Shown here in pieces: positions 8,028 through 16,227 of a DNA stretch of 64,000 nucleotides. Every line of letters starts with the position of its first letter. Position 1 is the first letter of the stretch. The position numbers were made by a program, and so were the translations under genes. This stretch comes from Qipengyuania vulgaris (GTDB lineage: Bacteria; Pseudomonadota; Alphaproteobacteria; Sphingomonadales; Sphingomonadaceae), in NCBI GenBank assembly GCA_000756795.1, contig CCSI01000004.1, positions 186,001 to 250,000 on the forward strand, in the 5' to 3' direction. The notes beneath the pieces were generated by a model. That model ran no database searches, was not told where the DNA came from, and saw only the letters and a list, made by a program, of their open reading frames with translations.

Positions 8028-9536
8028 CTCAAGATAGGCCTGGTCGAAGCCGAACTGGCGCGCCTTTTCCAGCGTGTAGGGACGCAGGCCCGACGAGCGG
8101 AACTCGCCGAGGATCTTGCCGTCCTCGCTCTCGTCGAGATACTCGAACTTGAACAGGTTCTGCGTCACGATCACGTCGCCTTCCATGCCGATCACCTCGG
8201 TGATGTCGGTGGTGCGGCGCGAACCGTCGCGAAGGCGCTTCACCTGCACGATGAGGTCGACCGATTCCGCGATCTGGCGCGAAATGGCTTCCTTGGGGAT
8301 CTTGATGTCGCCCATCAGGATCATGTTTTCCATACGGCCGAGGCACTCACGCGGGCTGTTGGCGTGAAGCGTACACATCGAACCATCGTGGCCCGTGTTC
8401 ATGGCGGCGAGAAGGTCGAAACATTCCGCGCCACGAATTTCGCCCAGGATGATGCGGTCAGGACGCATACGCAGGGCGTTCTTCACGAGGTCGCCGATGG
8501 TGATGGCGCCCTGGCCTTCAAGGTTCGGCGGACGCGTTTCGAGCGGCAGCCAGTGCGGCTGCTGCAGGCGAAGTTCGGCGGCGTCCTCGATGGTGAGAAC
8601 GCGCTCGCCCGGGTCGATCATCTTCGACAGGGCGTTGAGCATGGTTGTCTTACCCGAACCCGTACCGCCCGAGATGACGATATTCATGCGGCAGGCGCCG
8701 GCAATCTTGAGCGCGGTACACATCTTCTCGCTCATCGAGCCGAAGCCCTGAAGCATGTCGAGCGTGATGGGCTTCTCGGAGAACTTACGAATCGAGATCG
8801 CGGTGCCGCGCAGCGAAAGCGGCGGCACGATGACGTTCACACGTGAGCCGTCCTTCAAGCGGGCGTCGGCCAGCGGCGTGGTCTGGTCGACACGGCGACC
8901 GACCTGGTTCACGATGCGCTGGGCAATCTGGAACAGGTGCTGTTCGTCGCGGAACCGGATCGGCGCGATGACCAGCTTACCCTTCTTTTCGACGTAGGTC
9001 TGGTCGGGGCCGTTGACCATGATATCCGAGATGTCGGGGTCGTTCAGCAGCTCTTCCAGCGGGCCGAAGCCAAGCAGTTCGTCGACAAGGACCTTCTCCA
9101 GAGCGAACTGTTCGCGGCGGTTCAGCGTGACCTTCAGTTCGGCCAGCACTTCCATGATGATCGGACGAAATTCTTCCGACAACTCGTCCTTGGTCAGCGT
9201 GGCGGCTGCTTCAGGGTCGACGCGCTCGAGCAGGCGGGGAAGCACCTGTTCCTTGATCTTGTGGACGCTGGCTTCGAAGCCGCCGACTTCCGATTCGCCC
9301 GAGTGGACCGAGTTCATGCGTTCGTCGAGACGGGCCCTCGCATCGGCGCTGGCGGCGCTACCGGGCGCAGAAGGAGCGCTGTCCTGCGGCAGGGGCGGGA
9401 ACTGTTCGCCGCCCTTTTCGGCCTTTTCTTCAGGCGCAGCCGCGTTGCCACCGCCCATAGGCCGGGCAACCCCGAACTGCGGACGAGCACCGGCACCCAT
9501 GCCAGAAGGCCCGTTTTTCCGCCCGAATGCACTCAT
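8016..9536 (-). CDS. cpaF: CpaF/TadA-type Flp pilus assembly ATPase
   Basis: A 506-residue type II/IV secretion ATPase. A flexible Gly/Ala/Pro-rich N-terminus (about residues 1-80) precedes the N-terminal domain (FGPLEELLNDPDISDIMVNG) and the RecA-like core with Walker A GGTGSGKTT (from Gly290), Walker B-region ILGEIRGAECFDLL and the His box GHDGSMCTLHANSP. These fit the CpaF/TadA subfamily, which powers Flp/tight-adherence pili at the inner membrane. No other cpa/tad gene adjoins it: upstream is an EamA transporter reading the other way, so the pilus locus must be elsewhere or only the ATPase is here. Confidence 0.9.
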   Translation of the reverse strand: MSAFGRKNGPSGMGAGARPQFGVARPMGGGNAAAPEEKAEKGGEQFPPLPQDSAPSAPGSAASADARARLDERMNSVHSGESEVGGFEASVHKIKEQVLPRLLERVDPEAAATLTKDELSEEFRPIIMEVLAELKVTLNRREQFALEKVLVDELLGFGPLEELLNDPDISDIMVNGPDQTYVEKKGKLVIAPIRFRDEQHLFQIAQRIVNQVGRRVDQTTPLADARLKDGSRVNVIVPPLSLRGTAISIRKFSEKPITLDMLQGFGSMSEKMCTALKIAGACRMNIVISGGTGSGKTTMLNALSKMIDPGERVLTIEDAAELRLQQPHWLPLETRPPNLEGQGAITIGDLVKNALRMRPDRIILGEIRGAECFDLLAAMNTGHDGSMCTLHANSPRECLGRMENMILMGDIKIPKEAISRQIAESVDLIVQVKRLRDGSRRTTDITEVIGMEGDVIVTQNLFKFEYLDESEDGKILGEFRSSGLRPYTLEKARQFGFDQAYLEACL

Positions 9537-9770
9537 TGCCTAAACCCCCGAGGTCAAATTTTCGTGACGCAATTCTCCTGCCAAGAAGACAGCGAAAAGC
9601 GCGTTTGGATGTTTGGTGAATAAGTTGGAAACCTTGATTTTTCCTTACCTGCAAATTCGCAAAGAGGCGCCCGGGCCAAATTTTCGGGAGGGGTTCCGAA
9701 CCCTGCGCTTTCCTGTATGCGACCCGCAGCGGCGCATCGTGTCGCGCCAGTCGGGAATGCTCAGCAAGAC

Positions 9771-10673
9771 ATGCAGAAAAGCGAAAGAAGCGGCATCCTC
9801 TTTGCCTTGTGCGGTTTCGCCCTGCTCAGCGTCGGGGATGCGGTGGTGAAGACGATGGCTGGCGAGTTTTCGCCGTTGGGAGCCGCCACGGTACGCTTTA
9901 TAATAGGGGCAATCGGCGTTTCCGTGCTGCTCTATCGGAAGGAGGGCCCGCGAGCTTTCCGACCCGTCTCCTACAAGCTGCAGGCGGCGCGTGGGTTCTG
10001 CTTGGCCGCTGCCTCGCTGTTCTTCTTCTCGGCCGTCTTCGTGATGCCGCTCGCCACCGTGATGGCCATCGCCTTCGTCGCGCCTGTCATCGTGGCGCTA
10101 TTGAGCGGTCCCTTGTTGGGAGAGAAGGTCCGCCCTGCGGTGTGGCTGGCATCCTTCGCCGCGCTGGTCGGCGTGGTGCTGGTCCTCAGGCCCAACCTCG
10201 GCGAGCTTGGCCTCCTGGCGCTGCTCCCCTTGGGCTCGGCGCTGTTCTTCGCGCTGATGATAATCGCCAATCGCGCCAGTGCCGGGCAGGGCAGTGCGCT
10301 CTCGATGCAGGTCTTCATGCAGGTGGGCGCCTTGCCGCTCCTCTTCATCGCGGCGATCGGCGGGCACCTGTCGGGTGCCGAGAGCCTGCGCCTCGAAATG
10401 CCCGACTGGACCGTGCTGGCCCGCTGCGCGCTCGTCGCGCTGACGGCAAGCACTGCCCACTGGCTCGCCTATATCGGCACGCAGCGCGCAGGGGCCGCGA
10501 CGATTGCCCCGACAACCTATGTGCAGATGCTGGTAGCGACTTTCATGGGCTGGTGGTGGTTCGACAACGTGCCCGATTTGCTTACGCTGGCGGGCGCAGC
10601 CATTATTATCGGGGCAGGGCTGCTGCTGTGGTGGAGCACCCCGCGGGAACCTGCGCCCCCGCGCGGCAATTGA
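9771..10673 (+). CDS. DMT superfamily (EamA) transporter
   Basis: A 300-residue protein with about ten hydrophobic segments in two repeated halves, as in EamA/RhaT-type drug/metabolite exporters. The start GILFALCGFALLSVGDAVVK and the second-half pattern (IAPTTYVQMLVATFMGWWWF) are typical. Substrate unknown. ATG 9771 is chosen because it places the first membrane helix near the N-terminus; an in-frame ATG at 9717 would add 18 residues. Neither has a strong ribosome-binding site. It lies 57 bases upstream of glmS on the same strand. Confidence 0.82.
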   Translation: MQKSERSGILFALCGFALLSVGDAVVKTMAGEFSPLGAATVRFIIGAIGVSVLLYRKEGPRAFRPVSYKLQAARGFCLAAASLFFFSAVFVMPLATVMAIAFVAPVIVALLSGPLLGEKVRPAVWLASFAALVGVVLVLRPNLGELGLLALLPLGSALFFALMIIANRASAGQGSALSMQVFMQVGALPLLFIAAIGGHLSGAESLRLEMPDWTVLARCALVALTASTAHWLAYIGTQRAGAATIAPTTYVQMLVATFMGWWWFDNVPDLLTLAGAAIIIGAGLLLWWSTPREPAPPRGN

Positions 10674-10730
10674 TTGGCAGACGGGAGGCGCTACATCGGC
10701 GCCTGACAGACATCCAAGGGGTCACCTCAT

Positions 10731-12554
10731 ATGTGCGGAATTATCGGTATCGTCGGCAAGGAACCGGTCGCAGAGCGGCTGGTCGACGGGCTCAAACGGA
10801 TGGAGTACCGCGGCTATGACAGCGCCGGCATCTGCACCATCCATGATGGAAAGCTCATTCGCCGCCGTGCCGAGGGCAAGCTCAACAACCTCGTTGCCGA
10901 ACTGGCCGAGCATCCGGCACAAGGCGAAATCGGCATCGCGCACACCCGCTGGGCTACGCATGGCGCGCCCACGGCAAACAATGCCCATCCGCATGCCACC
11001 GACAAGGTCGCCATCGTCCACAACGGCATCATCGAGAATTACAAGGAATTGCGCGCCGAGGTGAAAGCTGCGGGCCGTACGCTCGAAAGCGATACCGACA
11101 GCGAGGTCGTCGCCCACCTGCTCACCCGCCGCATCGAGAATGGCGAGACCCCGCACGAGGCAGTCGCCAACATGCTGCCGCGCCTGCGCGGTGCCTTTGC
11201 GCTGGCGATTGCCTTCAAGGACCATCCCGACATGCTCATTGGTGCGCGCCGCGGTTCGCCGCTGGTGGTGGGCTATGGCGAGGGCGAGACCTACATCGGC
11301 TCCGACGCACTGGCGCTTGCCCCGCTGACGCAGCAGATTTCCTATCTCGAAGAAGGCGACTGGGTCGAAGTGACGCGAGAGGGTGCGAAGATTTTCGACG
11401 AGGAAAATGAGGAAGTTACCCGAGAGGTGCGCACTTCGGGCGCTTCCGCTGCGGCAACCGAGAAGGGCAATTACCGCCACTATATGCAGAAGGAGATTTT
11501 CGAGCAGCCGACCGTGGTCGCGCAAACGCTCGGTTCCTACCTGCACCGCGAGAGCGTGTCGGTGGCGCTGCCGCAGTTCGATTTCGACATTTCCAGCATC
11601 AAGCGCGTCACCATCGTCGCCTGCGGGACTTCCTATTACGCGGGCATGGTCGCGAAATACTGGTTCGAGCAATTTGCGCGCGTGCCGGTCGATATCGATG
11701 TGGCATCCGAGTTCCGCTACCGCGAGCCGGTGCTGGAAGAAGGGGGCCTCGCGCTCTTCATCTCGCAAAGCGGCGAGACGGCCGATACGCTGGCCGCGCT
11801 TCGTCACTGCAAGGAAAAAGGCCAGACGATCGCGGTCGTCGTCAACGTGCCCACCAGCACCATGGCCCGCGAGGCAGACCTGCTGCTGCCGACCCATGCC
11901 GGTCCTGAAATCGGGGTTGCATCGACCAAGGCTTTCACCTGCCAGCTGGCGGTGCTTGCTGCCTTGGCCGCCCACATGGCGGTGAAGAAAGGCCTGATGA
12001 GCCGCGAAGAGGAATATGAGGTTGTTACGCACCTCCTCGAAGCGCCTGCCTGCCTTAATTCCGCGCTCGACCACGATGACGATATCGCTGCCATGGCGCA
12101 CCTCATCGCGCCCGCACGCGATGTGCTCTACCTGGGGCGCGGGCCGGACTATCCGCTCGCGCTTGAAGGCGCTCTGAAACTGAAGGAAATCAGCTATATC
12201 CACGCCGAAGGCTATGCCAGCGGCGAGATGAAGCACGGCCCCATCGCGCTTATCGACGACGATGTGCCGGTTATCGTGCTCGCACCTTCGGGTCCGCTGT
12301 TCGAGAAGAGCATTTCCAACATGGAAGAGGTCCGCGCACGCGGCGGGCAAATCGTGCTCATCTCCGACGCCGAAGGGCTGCAGGATGCGGGCGAGGGCTG
12401 TCTTGCCACTATCGAAATGCCCAAGGTCCACCCGCTCATCGCGCCGCTGGTCTATGCCATCCCGGTGCAATTGCTCGCCTATCACGTGGCCTGCGTGAAG
12501 GGCACCGATGTCGACCAGCCGCGCAATCTCGCAAAGTCGGTCACGGTGGAATAA
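10731..12554 (+). CDS. glmS: glutamine--fructose-6-phosphate aminotransferase (isomerizing)
   Basis: A 607-residue enzyme that makes glucosamine-6-phosphate, the first committed step to UDP-GlcNAc for peptidoglycan and LPS. The N-terminal nucleophile Cys2 in MCGIIGIVG, the glutaminase motifs HTRWATHGAP and HNGIIEN, and two SIS isomerase domains (CGTSYYAG, SQSGETADT, then LGRGPDYPLALEGALKLKE) are all present. The C-terminus KSVTVE is the conserved end. AAGGGG precedes the ATG. A small hairpin at 10686-10704 lies between the EamA gene and this one, but its role is unclear. The usual partner glmU is not next to it. Confidence 0.97.
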   Translation: MCGIIGIVGKEPVAERLVDGLKRMEYRGYDSAGICTIHDGKLIRRRAEGKLNNLVAELAEHPAQGEIGIAHTRWATHGAPTANNAHPHATDKVAIVHNGIIENYKELRAEVKAAGRTLESDTDSEVVAHLLTRRIENGETPHEAVANMLPRLRGAFALAIAFKDHPDMLIGARRGSPLVVGYGEGETYIGSDALALAPLTQQISYLEEGDWVEVTREGAKIFDEENEEVTREVRTSGASAAATEKGNYRHYMQKEIFEQPTVVAQTLGSYLHRESVSVALPQFDFDISSIKRVTIVACGTSYYAGMVAKYWFEQFARVPVDIDVASEFRYREPVLEEGGLALFISQSGETADTLAALRHCKEKGQTIAVVVNVPTSTMAREADLLLPTHAGPEIGVASTKAFTCQLAVLAALAAHMAVKKGLMSREEEYEVVTHLLEAPACLNSALDHDDDIAAMAHLIAPARDVLYLGRGPDYPLALEGALKLKEISYIHAEGYASGEMKHGPIALIDDDVPVIVLAPSGPLFEKSISNMEEVRARGGQIVLISDAEGLQDAGEGCLATIEMPKVHPLIAPLVYAIPVQLLAYHVACVKGTDVDQPRNLAKSVTVE

Positions 12555-12561
12555 TCACCGG

Positions 12562-12600
12562 TTTCAGCAGCTTGGTGCAAATCCAAGCGACCTGCTGAAA
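12562..12600. other. long hairpin after glmS, possible transcript-end structure
   Basis: TTTCAGCAG (12562-12570) pairs with CTGCTGAAA (12592-12600), and the inner CTTGG pairs with CCAAG, leaving a 4-base bulge. No T tract follows on the plus strand, so it is not a canonical intrinsic terminator. Confidence 0.45.
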
Positions 12601-12649
12601 AAAGGCTCAAATTAGGCAAGCATTTACCGGCGGCTAACCTTTCCGTCCT

Positions 12650-15025
12650 ATGCCGCATGGTGTGAGCGAGACGAATTTCGTGCCGTCCCCAGCGGACGCG
12701 TCGCTGAGTGTGCGACAGATCATCGGGCTAGATACCCCCGATGGCGACCATTTCGGTCGCGTGCACGGGACGCAGTACGCGATGGTCCGCAAGCGTGCCG
12801 GCACGCGAGTGATCCTCAATATCTTCGCAGCGGCTGTCGTCTATTGGCTTTGCAAGGACACGGTGGCCTGGGAGATACTGGCTGCATTGGCGGCAGCTCT
12901 CCTTTGTGCAGTAGCCCTCGCATTCACTCTCGATTTTAAACTTCGGGATGCGCACGAGCGATTTTTTTCGCCAGAGGACATGAAGCGCCACGCGCTTGGT
13001 TCCGTCTTCAAGGGACTGGTCTGGGCTTCAAGCTTCTGCGTTCTTACCTTTACCGGTGCGGCGGAGCAGGTGGCTGCTGTATGGGCCGTTCTCGCCTTTC
13101 TCATCATGGCGAGCTCGGTCAGCCGCTACAGCGCGCCCCTGAGCGCCATCAGCTATGCGCTGATGATTTGTTCGGGCGGGCTAGTCGTTTCGCTTGCGAC
13201 CTTCAACTATGGATTGGCCGTCGTGGTAGTCGGAACGGCATTCTTCGGCTGCTTTGGGGTGGTGGAGACCGCCCGCATGGCCCTGGGGGTCCGCATCGCC
13301 GAGCTCGAAATGCAGGAGAAGAGCGAGACTGTCTCCATGCTGCTGCGCGAGTTCGAGGACGGGCAGGCTGACTGGCTGTGGCAGATCGATACCAAGCGCA
13401 AGCTACGCTCGGTAAGCCCGCGCCTCGCCTTCGCTTTGGGCCGCGAAGTTGCCGATGTCGAGGGTCAGTCGCTGCTCCAGCTCATTTCGGGCGACGGCTG
13501 GAAATCGGGCCAGTTCCCCGCGAGCCTCCACGACCTCGCCGACCGGCTGAAGGACAAGGAGAGCTTCTCCAACCTCGTCGTGAAGGCGCTCGTCAATGGC
13601 GAGGTCCGCTGGTGGGAAATGTCGGGCACGCCGATGTTCGACGAGGACGGCAAATGGCTCGGCTTCCGCGGAGTGGGTTCGGACGTCACTGCCCAGCGCG
13701 AAAGCAGCGAAAAAATTGAATTCCTCGCGCGCTACGACACGCTCACGCAGCTGCCCAATCGCCTGCAGGTCAATGAATCGCTGTCCGAAGCGCTCACCTA
13801 TGCGCAGGAGTGGCGTACGCGCTGCGCGCTCCTGATGATCGACCTCGACCGGTTCAAGGCGATCAACGACTCGCTTGGCCATCTCGTCGGTGACCGTATG
13901 CTGGCGCAGGTCGCTGCGCGCCTGAAGCCGCTCATGGACGATGGCGAGCTATGCGGCCGCCTCGGCGGTGACGAATTCGCGGTCATCATCCGCGATGCCA
14001 AGGACCGCCGCCGCGTCGACACCATGGCCAAGGCCATCATCTCGGCGCTGTCGGCACCCTATTACATCGACAACCACGTGCTCTATGTCGGCGCCAGCGT
14101 AGGCTCGGCCATCGGTCCGCGCGATGGCAGCAAGGTCGAGGAAATCCTGCGCAATGCCGACCTCGCTCTCTACCGCGCCAAGGACGAGGGCGGCGGCGAG
14201 CATTTCGAGTACGAACCTTCGCTGCACGTCAATGCCGAGGAACGCCGCGTCCTCGAAGTCTCGCTGCGCCATGCGCTCGAGCGCAACGAGTTTGTGCTGC
14301 ACTACCAGCCGGTGGTCGACGCCAATTCCGAAGAAGTCGTCAGCTTCGAGGCGCTGGTGCGCTGGAACAGCGAAGAGCATGGCTTCGTCAGCCCGGGCAA
14401 GTTCATCCCGATTGCGGAAGACACGCGCCTGATCGTGCCCATCGGCACCTGGGTCATGCAGGAAGCTTGCCGCGAGGCGGCCGCCAACTGGCCCGAGAAC
14501 GTCAAGGTCAACATCAACGTCTCGCCCGAGCAGCTGGTCGAGCCGGACTTTGCCGGGACCGTGGTGCGCGCGCTTTCGCATAGCGGGCTCGACCCCAAGC
14601 GCCTCGAAATCGAGGTCACCGAGAGCATCTTCATGCGCGATGCGGATATTGCCCGCAAGGCGCTGGAGCAGTGCATGGCGCTGGGCTGCTCGGTCGCGCT
14701 CGACGATTTCGGGACCGGCTATTCATCGCTCGGCTATTTGCGCAAATTGAAGTTCACCACCATCAAGGTCGACCGAAGCTTCGTGCAGGGCGCAGGGCAG
14801 AACAGTCCCGAAAGCCTCGCCATCATCCGCGCCGTCGTCGCCATGGCCGACAGTCTCGGAATGACCACGACAGCGGAAGGCGTGGAAAACGACGACGAAG
14901 CGGACCTCATCCGCCGCCTCGGCTGCAACAAGATACAGGGCTTCCATTTCGGACGTCCGATGCCAGCCGAAGATGCGGTCAAGATTTTCGGTCGCCAGGA
15001 CCTCTCGGGCCGCAAGCGCGCCTGA
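12650..15025 (+). CDS. membrane-bound GGDEF-EAL cyclic-di-GMP protein with PAS domain
   Basis: A 791-residue protein. Residues about 40-220 form some six membrane helices. A PAS-like sensor (about 235-355, ending GFRGVGSDVTAQRE) is followed by a GGDEF domain (about 365-525) with the intact motif RLGGDEFAV near residue 438, then an EAL domain (about 535-780). The EAL catalytic set is complete: EALVRW, INVSPEQ, EVTES, DDFGTGYSS, KVDRSF, EGVEN, QGFHFGRP. No RxxD inhibitory site is seen just before GGDEF. Both synthesis and breakdown of c-di-GMP are thus possible, and which dominates cannot be told. It is convergent with purQ, leaving a 7-base gap. Confidence 0.92.
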   Translation: MPHGVSETNFVPSPADASLSVRQIIGLDTPDGDHFGRVHGTQYAMVRKRAGTRVILNIFAAAVVYWLCKDTVAWEILAALAAALLCAVALAFTLDFKLRDAHERFFSPEDMKRHALGSVFKGLVWASSFCVLTFTGAAEQVAAVWAVLAFLIMASSVSRYSAPLSAISYALMICSGGLVVSLATFNYGLAVVVVGTAFFGCFGVVETARMALGVRIAELEMQEKSETVSMLLREFEDGQADWLWQIDTKRKLRSVSPRLAFALGREVADVEGQSLLQLISGDGWKSGQFPASLHDLADRLKDKESFSNLVVKALVNGEVRWWEMSGTPMFDEDGKWLGFRGVGSDVTAQRESSEKIEFLARYDTLTQLPNRLQVNESLSEALTYAQEWRTRCALLMIDLDRFKAINDSLGHLVGDRMLAQVAARLKPLMDDGELCGRLGGDEFAVIIRDAKDRRRVDTMAKAIISALSAPYYIDNHVLYVGASVGSAIGPRDGSKVEEILRNADLALYRAKDEGGGEHFEYEPSLHVNAEERRVLEVSLRHALERNEFVLHYQPVVDANSEEVVSFEALVRWNSEEHGFVSPGKFIPIAEDTRLIVPIGTWVMQEACREAAANWPENVKVNINVSPEQLVEPDFAGTVVRALSHSGLDPKRLEIEVTESIFMRDADIARKALEQCMALGCSVALDDFGTGYSSLGYLRKLKFTTIKVDRSFVQGAGQNSPESLAIIRAVVAMADSLGMTTTAEGVENDDEADLIRRLGCNKIQGFHFGRPMPAEDAVKIFGRQDLSGRKRA

Positions 15026-15032
15026 GGCTGCG

Positions 15033-15710
15033 TCAGGCGCTCGCGAGCGCCTTCATCGCACCTTCGAACAATGCCAGCCCGTCGGTCCCGCCATGCGCGG
15101 CATCGACCGCGCGTTCGGGATGCGGCATCATGCCCAGCACATTGCCCGCCTTGTTGAGCACACCGGCGATATCGCGGCGCGAGCCGTTGCAGTTCTCAAT
15201 GTAGCGAAAAGCCACGCGGCCTTCGCCCTCGATCCGGTCAAGCGTCTCTTCATCGGCGAAGAAATTGCCGTCGTGATGGGCGACCGGGATGCTGATTTCC
15301 TGTCCCGCCGAATAGCCCTTCGTGAAGAGCGAATCCGCATTCTCGACCTTCAGGCCGACATTGCGGCATATGAAGTGCTGGCTGGCGTTGCGCATCAGCG
15401 CGCCGGGCAGCAGGCGGGCCTCGGTCAGGACCTGGAAGCCGTTGCATACGCCGAGCACAGGCACGCCGCGGTCGGCTGCACGGATGACTTCGCGCATGAT
15501 CGGGCTGTTCGCCGCCATCGCGCCCGAGCGCAAATAGTCGCCGTAGGAAAAGCCGCCGGGAAGGGCGATGAAATCGAGGCCTTCCGGCAGCTCGGCATCG
15601 CCGTGCCACACGCGCACCGGCGCGGTGCCCGAAACCTGTTCGAGCGCCACCGCCATGTCGCGGTCGCAGTTCGAACCGGGGAAGGTGATGACTGCCGAAC
15701 GGAACGCCAT
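15033..15710 (-). CDS. purQ: phosphoribosylformylglycinamidine synthase subunit PurQ
   Basis: A 225-residue class I glutamine amidotransferase supplying ammonia for step 4 of purine synthesis. The start [18 protein letters not shown] is the family N-terminus. [15 protein letters not shown] holds the nucleophile Cys, and [10 protein letters not shown] carries the His/Glu of the triad. It works in a complex with PurL and PurS. Its ATG overlaps the TGA of purS by one base (TGATG), so the two are translationally coupled. An in-frame extension to 15770 would run inside purS and is rejected. Confidence 0.96.
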   Translation of the reverse strand: MAFRSAVITFPGSNCDRDMAVALEQVSGTAPVRVWHGDAELPEGLDFIALPGGFSYGDYLRSGAMAANSPIMREVIRAADRGVPVLGVCNGFQVLTEARLLPGALMRNASQHFICRNVGLKVENADSLFTKGYSAGQEISIPVAHHDGNFFADEETLDRIEGEGRVAFRYIENCNGSRRDIAGVLNKAGNVLGMMPHPERAVDAAHGGTDGLALFEGAMKALASA

Positions 15711-15943
15711 CAGCCCAGCTTCTCGATCTTGTAGTTCTCGATGACGGTGTTCGCGAGCAGCTTTTCGCACATCTCGTTCAGCGCTGCGTCGCTGGTGTCG
15801 TCGGCCACGTCGAGTTCGACCGTGCGACCGATGCGGACATCGTCGACGCCCTTGAAGCCGAGGCCTTCCAGCGCATGGTGGACGGCACGGCCCTGCGGGT
15901 CGAGCACGCCGGGCTTGAGGCTGACGAGAACGCGAATCTTCAT
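15710..15943 (-). CDS. purS: phosphoribosylformylglycinamidine synthase subunit PurS
   Basis: A 77-residue protein matching PurS in length and pattern: [20 protein letters not shown], then [19 protein letters not shown] and a C-terminal helix with [13 protein letters not shown]. PurS dimers bridge PurL and PurQ. The purC gene, often adjacent upstream in related bacteria, is here about 6.5 kb away on the same strand. The ATG at 15943 is chosen from the family start; the longer frame to 16081 has no support. Confidence 0.94.
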   Translation of the reverse strand: MKIRVLVSLKPGVLDPQGRAVHHALEGLGFKGVDDVRIGRTVELDVADDTSDAALNEMCEKLLANTVIENYKIEKLG

Positions 15944-16227
15944 GAGCGGCCTTTCGGGTTTTACCGGTTGGGCAGGTTGCGCCGCGCCTATGCCGCGAGA
16001 GCGGCCCGAGGGCAAGCGTCGCGGGAAAAGCGAGCGGGGACAGTGGCTTGGCTCGCCGCGCCTGTTACCGCAGTGCAACATAAGTCAAAAACCGCAGTAT
16101 TCTGCGCCTTGGTGACTCGTATTTTGTGACATTTCGACTACAGGCGCCCGGGTCAATTCACCTCTCCCATCCCACCAACCCGCACGAGAAGGAAAAACCG
16201 TGACGGGCCAAAAGGATTACTCTTCCC

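Noticed and set aside
10686-10704. Riboswitch or ribozyme upstream of glmS
   Set aside because: Only one small 6-bp hairpin is present; the glmS ribozyme is far larger and is known from Gram-positive bacteria.
15036-15051. A 16-base perfect palindrome GGCGCTCGCGAGCGCC
   Set aside because: It lies within the last codons of purQ and is expected in GC-rich coding sequence; no T tract, so not called as a terminator.
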